Shown: piece after piece, positions 55,464-62,660 of the stretch
Layout: each line of letters starts with the position of its first letter
Position numbering within the stretch: the first letter of the stretch is position 1
DNA from: Paralimibaculum aggregatum
Lineage (GTDB): Bacteria > Pseudomonadota > Alphaproteobacteria > Rhodobacterales > Rhodobacteraceae
DNA: 64,000 nucleotides
Direction: 5' to 3'
Assembly (NCBI RefSeq): GCF_030270585.1
Contig: NZ_BSYI01000025.1
Location: 1 to 64,000 of the forward strand
Translations under genes and position numbers: made by a program
The notes under the pieces: generated by a model
Database searches by the model: none
Seen by the model: the letters and a program-made list of their open reading frames with translations, nothing else
Told to the model about the DNA's origin: nothing

Positions 55464-55850
55464 TCAGTCCTTGTCGAAGCCGTGCATCCGCCAGGCCCAC
55501 TGCATGCCGACCACGGCACCCTTGATCCGCGGCAGCAGCCAGAGGCTCATGCCGATGGTCAGCGCCGGCCACACCGCCCAGTGCACCCAGAGCGGCGGGC
55601 GGATCGTGCTCTCGACGGTCAGCAGCGCGAAGGCGAGCACATGGCCGACGATCAGGATCGTCGCCCAGGCCGGCAGGTCGTCGGCCCGGTGGTGATACAG
55701 CTCCTCGCCGCAGGCCGGGCAGGTGTCGCGCACCTTGAGATAGCCGTTCATCAGCGGACCGCCGCCGCAGCTCGGGCAGCGCCGGCGCCAGCCGCGCAGC
55801 AGGGCCTGGGTCAGCGGCCTCTCCGTCATCGTCGTGTCCTGAGCGGTCAT
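55464..55850 (-). CDS. DUF983 family membrane protein with zinc-ribbon Cys pairs
   Basis: The 128-residue product has CPSCGGG near residue 25 and CPACGEE near residue 45, a predicted zinc ribbon, and two hydrophobic segments (ATILIVGHVLAFALLTV and WAVWPALTIGMSLWLLPRI). DUF983 function is unknown. ATG at 55850 is used; ATG at 55829 has an AGGA site and is equally possible. It is first in the DUF983-NUDIX-MFS minus-strand series. Confidence 0.88.
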   Translation of the reverse strand: MTAQDTTMTERPLTQALLRGWRRRCPSCGGGPLMNGYLKVRDTCPACGEELYHHRADDLPAWATILIVGHVLAFALLTVESTIRPPLWVHWAVWPALTIGMSLWLLPRIKGAVVGMQWAWRMHGFDKD

Positions 55851-56417
55851 TGCGGTATCCCCGATCTCTCGTCCCCGGCAGCCCGTCGCGGCACCGATCC
55901 GGTCTAGGTAGGGCCCGGCCGGGTGCCGCACAGCCCCGGATGCGGCCATGTCGCAGGCTGCGGGTCCGGGCCCGGCGGGTGGAAGGTCATGGCGCCAGCC
56001 GGGCCGGCGCTGCCGCTATCGGTAGCGCGTCGGAACCCGCTTCGCAGCCCGGCATTTCGGCTTGCGTCAGCATGCCGCGCGGGGCTGCCCCCGGGGCATC
56101 GGAAGCGGCTTCCGAATCTGCACCGCCCCGCGACGGAAGCGCCGGAGTGGTGCGTTGAGACCTGTGCACAAACGATTGAGGCGACATACCTGGGAGCGCG
56201 AGGATGCGGTCGAGGCGGGCGGACAGAGCGGATCGGCAGGCCGGGGGCCTGTCCGGCCGGCGCGGAAGGATTGCGCCGGCGCGCCGGAGCGGCGAAGGTT
56301 TCGGGAACCATGGCCGCTCTCGCTGAAGGCTGGCAGGTGCCGGTTCCGGGCCTCGGGCTCGGCGTGCCGATGCGCGCGGCGGCGATGCGGGGCGGCCGGA
56401 AGGGGTTGGATGAACCG
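55851..56417. other. 567-nt region upstream of the ECF sigma gene
   Basis: No independent gene is evident. The sigma-factor frame is open back to 55923, but the extra sequence (Arg/Gly/Pro-rich) has no family likeness. The DUF983 and sigma promoters, which are divergent, must lie here. A GGGAACC at 56301-56307 resembles an ECF -35 box but lacks a matching -10. Confidence 0.5.
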
Positions 56418-56996
56418 ATGGCGGATCCGGGGCTGACCGGCGAGGACGCGGATGCGCTGCTGCTCGCGCGCTTCGCCGCCGGCGACCAGAGCGCCGCGCG
56501 CGCCCTGACCGAACGCCTGCTGCCCCCGGTGCTGCGCCAGGCCTGGCGGATGCTGGGCGACGAGGCCGAGGCCGAGGACGTGGCGCAGGAGGCGATGCTG
56601 CGGCTCTGGCGCCAGGCGCCGGACTGGCGGAGCGGCGAGGCCCGCGTCACCACCTGGCTCTACCGGGTCACCCGCAATCTCTGCATCGACCGGATTCGCC
56701 GCCGCCGCCCCGGCGCCGCGCTCGAGGACGTGGCCGAGCCGTCGGACCCGGCACCCTCCGTGCTGGCGCAACTGACCGAGACCGAGCGCTCCCGGGCGCT
56801 GGCAAAGGCCATCCTCGCGCTGCCGGAGCGGCAGCGCCGCGCAGTCGTGCTGCGCCATTTCGAGGGCCTCGGAAACCCGGAGATCGGGGAGAGGCTGGAT
56901 TGTTCGGTGGAAGCCGTGGAAAGCCTGCTCGCGCGAGCCAGACGCCAGCTGAGCAGGATCATGGCGGATCTTGAAGGGAGTGACGGCGATGGCTGA
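56418..56996 (+). CDS. ECF RNA polymerase sigma factor
   Basis: The 192-residue product is a group 4 sigma factor. Region 2 is LLLARFAAGDQSAARALTERLLPPVLRQAWRMLGDEAEAEDVAQEAML (read in sections from residue 15). Region 4 is ALPERQRRAVVLRHFEGLGNPEIGERLDCSVEAVESLLARARRQL, with the HTH in its second half. ATG at 56418 (MADPGLTGEDADALLL) is chosen; ATG at 56310 or 56370 is possible. It overlaps the next gene by 8 nt. With the two following genes it resembles the Cnr/Ncc-type metal-responsive unit. Confidence 0.92.
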   Translation: MADPGLTGEDADALLLARFAAGDQSAARALTERLLPPVLRQAWRMLGDEAEAEDVAQEAMLRLWRQAPDWRSGEARVTTWLYRVTRNLCIDRIRRRRPGAALEDVAEPSDPAPSVLAQLTETERSRALAKAILALPERQRRAVVLRHFEGLGNPEIGERLDCSVEAVESLLARARRQLSRIMADLEGSDGDG

Positions 56997-57396
56997 AGAG
57001 TGGGAGCGTGATCTCGAGACCGAGCTGGCGCGGCTCGCGGCGGCCGAGGCGAAGCTGCATCCGCGTCCGAGCGCGGCGCTCACCGCGCGGGTGCTGGCGG
57101 ATGCGGCGGCGGCAGCGCCGCAGGCGGTGCCGGCCGGGTCGGGCGCCGTGGCTGCCGGCGCGCGGCGCGGGGCGCTGGACATCGTGCTGGACTGGGGCGA
57201 GCGGCTGGCGGCGCGGGCAACCGGGCCGCGGTTCGGCCCGGGCGTGGCGGCGGCAGCGCTGGTGCTCTGCCTCGGCGCGGGCGTCGGCGTGGGCTATACC
57301 GAGACGCCGGAGCCGGAGGCGGTCGAACTGGCGGCGCTGACGCTCGATCCGATGTACGACGAGGCGGCCGACGGCTTCGGCCCGGGGCTGTTTTGA
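56989..57396 (+). CDS. Probable membrane anti-sigma factor
   Basis: I infer anti-sigma function from position. The 135-residue product has a helical cytoplasmic N-terminus (MAEEWERDLETELARLAAAEAKLHPRPS), a single membrane segment (GVAAAALVLCLGAGVGVGY, about 90-108), and a short acidic periplasmic tail ending in YDEAADGFGPGLF. It overlaps the sigma gene by 8 nt. There is no zinc-binding ZAS motif, which fits membrane single-TM anti-sigma proteins such as CnrY better than ChrR. Confidence 0.72.
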   Translation: MAEEWERDLETELARLAAAEAKLHPRPSAALTARVLADAAAAAPQAVPAGSGAVAAGARRGALDIVLDWGERLAARATGPRFGPGVAAAALVLCLGAGVGVGYTETPEPEAVELAALTLDPMYDEAADGFGPGLF

Positions 57397-57406
57397 GGAG
57401 GTGGGC

Positions 57407-57898
57407 ATGAGCGACGCGGCGATGACGGGATCGGGCGGGCAGTCCAGCCGGCGCTGTCCGCGCTGGCTCGGCATCGGGCTCGTGCTCTCCCTCGGCGCCA
57501 ACCTGCTGGTGGGCGGGATCTATCTCGGCGAGCAGATCAGGAAGATGGAGCACGATCGCGGCTATGCCGAGCGGGTGGTCCAGTACCTGCCCGAGGAGCG
57601 GCGCGAGGCGGCGCTCGCGGTGCTCGGCTCCGACACCGATGACCGGCGCGCGATGCGCCCGGCGCTGCTCGCCGCCACCCGCGATGTCGCCGCCGCGCTG
57701 ACCGCCGAGCCCTTCGAGCCCGAGGCGCTGCAGGCGGCGATGCTGGCGCGGATGGATGTCTACCGCGAGCGTTTCCTGCCGCGCATCGAGCGGCTGGTGG
57801 CGCTTGCGGAGATGCTGACACCGGCCGAGCGCGTGTTGCTGGCCGAGGGCATGGTGCAACGGGAGGAGCGCAAGGCGGCGCGCAAGGCGGGCCGCTGA
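57407..57898 (+). CDS. Periplasmic heavy-metal sensor-like protein (CnrX-type)
   Basis: The 163-residue product has an N-terminal membrane anchor (LGIGLVLSLGANLLVGGIYLG) and a helical periplasmic domain. The domain has the metal-resist fold pattern: YLPEERREAALAVLGSD, MRPALLAATRDVAAALTAEPFEPEALQAAML, EMLTPAERVLLAEGM (in parts). CnrX-type sensors bind Co/Ni and release the anti-sigma factor. No His/Met-rich metal site is obvious, so it may sense something else. ATG at 57407 follows GAGGAGG, preferred over GTG at 57401. Confidence 0.8.
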   Translation: MSDAAMTGSGGQSSRRCPRWLGIGLVLSLGANLLVGGIYLGEQIRKMEHDRGYAERVVQYLPEERREAALAVLGSDTDDRRAMRPALLAATRDVAAALTAEPFEPEALQAAMLARMDVYRERFLPRIERLVALAEMLTPAERVLLAEGMVQREERKAARKAGR

Positions 57899-57951
57899 GC
57901 GCCGCACGGGCGGCTGCGGGCCGGCGCGCCGGCTGTCAGGCGCGTCGGCGG

Positions 57952-59325
57952 TCAGGCGGCGGAGAGCGTGACCGTGTTGCGCCCGGCCGCCTTCGAGGCA
58001 TAGAGCGCGGCATCGGCGCGCGCGATCAGATCGGCGCTGCTCTCGCCCGGCAGATGCGCGGCGATGCCGATGGAGACGGTCAGCGCGATCGCCTTGCCGG
58101 CCTCGTCGATGACGAAATCCGGGGTCTCCACCGCATGGCGGACCCGCTCGGCCACCCGCTCGGCATTGGCGGGCAGGATGTCCGGCATCACCACCAGGAA
58201 TTCCTCGCCGCCGATCCGGCTGACGAGATCGCCGGGGCGGAAATTGTTCTGCAGCCGGCTGGCGAACTCCACCAGAACCCGGTCGCCCGCGGCATGGCCG
58301 TGGGTGTCGTTGACCGATTTGAAGCGGTCGAGATCGAGCACCATGGCGACGAGGCTGCCGGCGTCGTTCTTGGCGCTGGCGAGGATCCCCTCGATATGCG
58401 CGTTGGCATAGCGGCGGTTGTAGAGCCCGGTCAGCGGGTCGGTCACCGCCATCACCATGCTGTCCTGCACCGACTTGCGCAGCTGGTCGGAGTAATGCTT
58501 GCGCCGCAGCTGCACCCGGAGCCGCGCGGCCAGCTCGGAATAATCCATCGGCAGCAGCAGGTAGTCCGGCACCCCCATGTCCATGGCGAGCGGCGGGCTG
58601 ACCCGGTCCTCGGCGGCGAACATCATGATCAGCGCCGCCTGGCGCGTGTTGGGCCGGCCGCGCAGCAGCGAGGCGATGCGCAGCGGGTCGCCGTCGGCCA
58701 GGTCGGTGCCGATCACGAAGGCGTCGAACTCGTTCGATTTCATCAGCGCGCGCAGCTCGCGCTCGCCGCGGGCGGTCTCCACCGCGGCGCCGAGATTGGT
58801 CCGCAGGCTGCGCACCGCCTCCTCCGCCGTCTCCCGCTCGTTGCAGACGAAGAGGATCGAGGCATCGGCATAGTTGATCCGGACATCGAAGCCGCCGGTC
58901 TCGAGGCCCAGCTCGCGCGAGGTCTCGGCGCGCAGGCGCAGCTCGTCGATCATCATCTTCATGCGGGTGAGGCTGGAGACGCGCGACAGCAGCGCGGTGT
59001 CGTCGAACGGCTTGGTGAGGAAGTCGTCGGCGCCGCATTCGAGCCCGCGCACCCGGTCGGCACGGTTCGACAGCGAGGAGAGCATGACCACCGGGATATG
59101 CGCGGTGCGCGCCTGGGTCTTGAGCCGTCGGCAGGTCTCGAAACCGTCGATCCCCGGCATCATCACGTCGAGCAGGATCAGGTCCGGCTCCTCGCGGGCG
59201 GCGATGTCGATCGCCTCCTCGCCGGTCTCGGCCTCGATCACGTCATAGTAGGCCATGGAGAGCTTCGCCCGTGCGATCAGCCGGCTGGACGGCACATCGT
59301 CCACGATCAAGATCCGTCCGGGCAT
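57952..59325 (-). CDS. pleD: PleD-type response regulator diguanylate cyclase
   Basis: PleD makes c-di-GMP and directs polar development and motility change. The 457-residue product has a REC domain (ILIVDDVPSSRLIARAKL; phospho-Asp in LILLDVMMPGIDG), a second degenerate REC, and a C-terminal GGDEF domain with GGEEF. A RxxD-type inhibitory site is not obvious. ATG at 59325 follows GGAGGAG. No divK lies beside it; divK and pleD are usually adjacent in alphaproteobacteria. Confidence 0.93.
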   Translation of the reverse strand: MPGRILIVDDVPSSRLIARAKLSMAYYDVIEAETGEEAIDIAAREEPDLILLDVMMPGIDGFETCRRLKTQARTAHIPVVMLSSLSNRADRVRGLECGADDFLTKPFDDTALLSRVSSLTRMKMMIDELRLRAETSRELGLETGGFDVRINYADASILFVCNERETAEEAVRSLRTNLGAAVETARGERELRALMKSNEFDAFVIGTDLADGDPLRIASLLRGRPNTRQAALIMMFAAEDRVSPPLAMDMGVPDYLLLPMDYSELAARLRVQLRRKHYSDQLRKSVQDSMVMAVTDPLTGLYNRRYANAHIEGILASAKNDAGSLVAMVLDLDRFKSVNDTHGHAAGDRVLVEFASRLQNNFRPGDLVSRIGGEEFLVVMPDILPANAERVAERVRHAVETPDFVIDEAGKAIALTVSIGIAAHLPGESSADLIARADAALYASKAAGRNTVTLSAA

Positions 59326-59465
59326 CCGCACTCCTCCCGATTCTACACCGATGCGCGCGCTGCAGGCCGGTTAGCCGGCCTGCGCGCCCTTGCATCAGGG
59401 GCAGTGTTGGCGCAGAGGGCTTAAGGATTGCTTTCCGATCAGGTGGACGACTGCGGAGGCGGGCG

Positions 59466-59759
59466 ATGGGCGGAGCGGGCATGAGCCGGGCGGCAGCCAC
59501 GGAGCTGGCGGGCGAGGTGCTCGGCTGGCTCGCCGGGCGGCCCGAGGATCTGGCGGATTTCCTCGTCGCATCGGGGGCGCGGCCCGAAGACCTGCGCGCC
59601 GCGGTGCGCCAGCCGGAGTTCCTCGGCTTCGTGCTCGACTATCTGCTGGCCAGCGAGGCGATGCTGCTCGATTGCACCGCCGATCTCGGCGTGCCCCCGG
59701 ATCGCCCGGCGGCGGCACGTGCGGCGCTGCCCGGGGGCGACCTGCCGCACTGGACCTGA
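59466..59759 (+). CDS. DUF3572 family protein
   Basis: DUF3572 is an alphaproteobacterial family of about 90 residues with unknown function, often adjacent to divK/pleD. The 97-residue product has ELAGEVLGWLAGRPEDLADFLVASGARPEDLRAAVRQPEFLGFVLDYLLASEAMLLD (in parts) and ends PGGDLPHWT, as the family does. ATG at 59466 follows GGAGGCGGG; ATG at 59481 is possible. It is divergent from pleD with a 140-nt gap and 11 nt from the next gene. Confidence 0.88.
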   Translation: MGGAGMSRAAATELAGEVLGWLAGRPEDLADFLVASGARPEDLRAAVRQPEFLGFVLDYLLASEAMLLDCTADLGVPPDRPAAARAALPGGDLPHWT

Positions 59760-59770
59760 CGGAGACCGCG

Positions 59771-60478
59771 ATGCCCGACACCGCACCCAGCCGCAGCCCC
59801 GGCCTCGCCGCGCTCGAGGCAAAGCTCGACGCCGGCGTTCTGGCGCAGCTCCGCGCGGCCCGCGTGGCGCCGGGCAGGCCGCTGCTGGTGGTCGATTGCG
59901 ACGAGGTGCTGGTGGATTTTGCCGGCCATCTCGGCCGCTTCGCCGCGGGGCTCGGGATCGGCATGGAGCTGCGGCACTACCAGCTCGAGGGCTCGTTCCG
60001 CGATCTCGAGACCGGTCGGCGGCTGGATTTCCAGGAGGTGATCGGCATCATCCACCGCTTCTTCGCCGAGGAGACCGCGCACCAGGCCGCGCTGCCCGGG
60101 GCGGCGGCGGCGCTCGGGCGGCTCGCGGCGCGGGCCCAGGTGGTGGTGCTGACCAATGTGCCGCCGCACGGCACGGCGGCGCGGGTGGAGAACCTGGCGG
60201 CGCTCGGCATGGCCTATCCGGTGGTGCAGAACGCCGGCGGCAAGGGGCGGGCGCTGGCCTGGCTCGCGGCGCAGGCCGGGCAGCGGGTGCCGGCGGTCTT
60301 CGTCGATGACAGCCCGAACCAGATCGAGAGCGCCGCGCGCCGGGCGCCGGGCGTGCATCGGGTGCAGTTCGTCGGCGCGCCGGCGGTGGCGGATGTGCTG
60401 CCGCGGAGCGCCGAGGCCGATCACCGTGTCGGGAGCTGGGCCGCCGCCGAGCCGCTGATCGCGCGCCTGCTCGGCTGA
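59771..60478 (+). CDS. HAD-superfamily hydrolase-like protein
   Basis: The 235-residue product has HAD motif I as VVDCDEVLVDF (DxD present; second Asp as general acid), motif II near VVVLTNVPPH, and a motif IV-like VFVDDSPNQIESA. A phosphatase on a small phosphorylated substrate is the family expectation, but the substrate is unknown. It starts 11 nt after DUF3572 and ends 52 nt before dnaG. The three are probably cotranscribed. Confidence 0.82.
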   Translation: MPDTAPSRSPGLAALEAKLDAGVLAQLRAARVAPGRPLLVVDCDEVLVDFAGHLGRFAAGLGIGMELRHYQLEGSFRDLETGRRLDFQEVIGIIHRFFAEETAHQAALPGAAAALGRLAARAQVVVLTNVPPHGTAARVENLAALGMAYPVVQNAGGKGRALAWLAAQAGQRVPAVFVDDSPNQIESAARRAPGVHRVQFVGAPAVADVLPRSAEADHRVGSWAAAEPLIARLLG

Positions 60479-60530
60479 GGGGGCCCGTCATGGGGCTTGC
60501 CGCGGCCCCGGCGAGCGGCGACAAAGCGCC

Positions 60531-62471
60531 ATGGGGTTTCCGCCGCATCTGCTGGATGAGCTGCGCAACCGCCTCACGCTCTCGGAGGTGGTCGGCGGCA
60601 AGGTCGTCTGGGATGCGCGCAAGTCGAACCCGGCGAAGGGCGACTGGTGGTCGCCATGCCCGTTCCACCAGGAGAAGACCCCGTCCTTCCATGTCGACGA
60701 CCGCAAGGGCTTCTACTACTGCTTCGGCTGCCAGGCGAAGGGCGATGCGGTGACCTTCGTGATGGAGACCGAGAACCTCTCCTTCCCCGAGGCGGTGGAG
60801 CGGCTGGCCGAGCGGGCCGGGCTCGAGATCCCGCGCGAGCGCGCCGATCCGCAGGCCGAGGCGCGGCGCGACCGGCGCTCGCGGCTGGCGGAGGCGATGG
60901 AGATGGCGGTGGCGGCCTTCGGGCGCGCGTTCCGTGCGGGGCAGGGCGCGCGGGCGCGCGACTATGCCGCCGGGCGCGGCCTCGCGGCGGAGACGCTGCA
61001 GCGCTTCGAGATCGGCTTCGCGCCGGATGCCCGCGGCTTTCTCACCGAGATCTTCCGGAGCAAGGACATGCTCGCCGAGGCGGTGGAGGCGGGCCTCCTG
61101 ATCGCGCCCGAGGATGGCGGCGCGCTGTTCGACCGGTTCCGCGACCGGCTGATCTTCCCGATCCGCGACGCGCGCGGGCGCTGCATCGCGCTGGGGGGGC
61201 GGGCGCTGGGCCCGAACGCGCGGGCGAAGTACCTCAACTCGCCGGAGACGCCGCTCTTCCACAAGGGCCGCACGCTCTACAATCACGGGCCGGCGCGCGA
61301 GGCGGCGGGCAAGGCCGGCCAGCTCGTCGTGGCCGAGGGCTACATGGACGTGATCGCGCTGGCGCAGGCGGGCTTTGCCCATGCGGTGGCGCCGCTCGGC
61401 ACCGCGATCACCGAGGAGCAGCTGCAAATGCTCTGGAAGATCGTGCCGGAGCCGGTGATCGCGCTCGACGGCGACGCGGCGGGCCTGCGCGCGGCGCATC
61501 GGCTGATCGACCTCGCGCTGCCGCTGCTGGCGCCGGGGCGGAGCCTGCAGTTCTGCCTGATGCCGGCCGGCCAGGACCCGGACGACCTGATCCGCGGCGG
61601 CGGGCCGGCGGCGATGCAGGCAGCGCTCGATGCCGCCGAGCCGCTGATCGCGGTGCTCTGGGCGCGCGAGCTCGGGGCCCATGCGCTCGACACGCCGGAG
61701 CGGCGGGCGGCGCTCAAGGCCCGGCTCGAGGCGGCGGCGGGGAAGATCGGCCATGCCGAGCTGCAGCGGCTCTATCGCGAGAGCCTGACCCGGCGGATGC
61801 GCGAGCATTTCTGGGAGCTCGACCGGCCCTCCCGCGGTGGCGGAGCGGCGGGCGCCCGCGGCGGCGGCGGGCGCCGGCGCCGCGCCGAGGGCGCGCAGGC
61901 GCAGACCCGGGCCTCGATGCTGGCCCGCGGGGTCGACGGGGCGGCGCAGCACCGGGCGCGCGAGGCGGTGGTGCTGGCGCTGGCGCTCGGGCATCCGCAG
62001 ATCGTGCTGGCCGAGGCCGAGGCGCTTGAGGCGATGCCGCTCAGCCACCGGCCCTTCGAGGCGCTGCGCGGCGCGCTGATCGCCGCGGCCGAGGCCGGCG
62101 AGGACGCCGATGCCGCCGCCCGCGCCGCGGCGCCGGAGGCCTATGAGGAGATCCGCCGCGAGGCCGCGCGCCATCCGCTGGCCCGCCCCGATGCCGACCC
62201 GGACCGCGCCGCGCTGGTGCTGGCCGAGGCGATCGCCCGCCACACCGCGCTGGTCGGGCGCGAGGCGGAGCTTGCCGAAGCCGCGCGCGAGCTGCCCGAG
62301 GCCGATGGCGAGGACTGGACATGGCGGGTGCGCCAGGCCGGGCAGGGGCCCTTCGCCGCCGAGGCGCGGGCGCTGCGTGCCGAGGAGGAAGCGTCGAATC
62401 GCGGGCGCCGCTCGCGCGTCGCGGACATCATTGCCCGTTACCAAGGCTCCACGGATCTGCCAAAAAAGTAG
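60531..62471 (+). CDS. dnaG: DNA primase DnaG
   Basis: DnaG makes RNA primers at the replication fork with DnaB. The 646-residue product has the N-terminal CHC2 zinc finger (CPFH at about 43-46, then CFGC at about 64-67) and the TOPRIM active site (VVAEGYMDVIALAQAG and VIALDGDAAGLRAA). The C-terminal helicase-binding region is Ala/Gly-rich with a flexible stretch about 430-460. ATG at 60531 gives the typical GFPPHLLDELRNRLTLSEVV. It precedes rpoD, as in the conserved dnaG-rpoD pair. Confidence 0.97.
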   Translation: MGFPPHLLDELRNRLTLSEVVGGKVVWDARKSNPAKGDWWSPCPFHQEKTPSFHVDDRKGFYYCFGCQAKGDAVTFVMETENLSFPEAVERLAERAGLEIPRERADPQAEARRDRRSRLAEAMEMAVAAFGRAFRAGQGARARDYAAGRGLAAETLQRFEIGFAPDARGFLTEIFRSKDMLAEAVEAGLLIAPEDGGALFDRFRDRLIFPIRDARGRCIALGGRALGPNARAKYLNSPETPLFHKGRTLYNHGPAREAAGKAGQLVVAEGYMDVIALAQAGFAHAVAPLGTAITEEQLQMLWKIVPEPVIALDGDAAGLRAAHRLIDLALPLLAPGRSLQFCLMPAGQDPDDLIRGGGPAAMQAALDAAEPLIAVLWARELGAHALDTPERRAALKARLEAAAGKIGHAELQRLYRESLTRRMREHFWELDRPSRGGGAAGARGGGGRRRRAEGAQAQTRASMLARGVDGAAQHRAREAVVLALALGHPQIVLAEAEALEAMPLSHRPFEALRGALIAAAEAGEDADAAARAAAPEAYEEIRREAARHPLARPDADPDRAALVLAEAIARHTALVGREAELAEAARELPEADGEDWTWRVRQAGQGPFAAEARALRAEEEASNRGRRSRVADIIARYQGSTDLPKK

Positions 62472-62484
62472 CGCTGCCCCCTTC

Positions 62485-62643
62485 GAATCAGTGAGTCGCA
62501 CCCTAATTGCCTATATCACGCGGAGGATTGCCGAATCTGATTCGGCTGGCGGGGCTCACAGGTGGGGCTCGGCGGGCGGGCCCGGGGCAGGGCGGCGCAG
62601 CTGGCGCCGCGAATGCCGGGACAAGCCGGCTTTGAACGGACTC
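62485..62643. promoter_or_regulatory. Cluster of five GANTC sites in the dnaG-rpoD gap
   Basis: GAATC (62485), GAGTC (62493), GAATC (62533), GATTC (62539) and GACTC (62639) all lie in the 189-nt gap. Two of them sit in a perfect 17-bp palindrome, GCCGAATC-T-GATTCGGC (62530-62546). GANTC is the CcrM methylation site in alphaproteobacteria and is rare in DNA of this GC content. Confidence 0.75.
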
Positions 62644-62660
62644 TGAACCAAGAGGGATCG

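Noticed and set aside
56301-56307. GGGAACC as an ECF sigma autoregulated -35 box
   Set aside because: No matching -10 (CGTC or similar) is found at 15-17 nt spacing. It stays an unsupported candidate.
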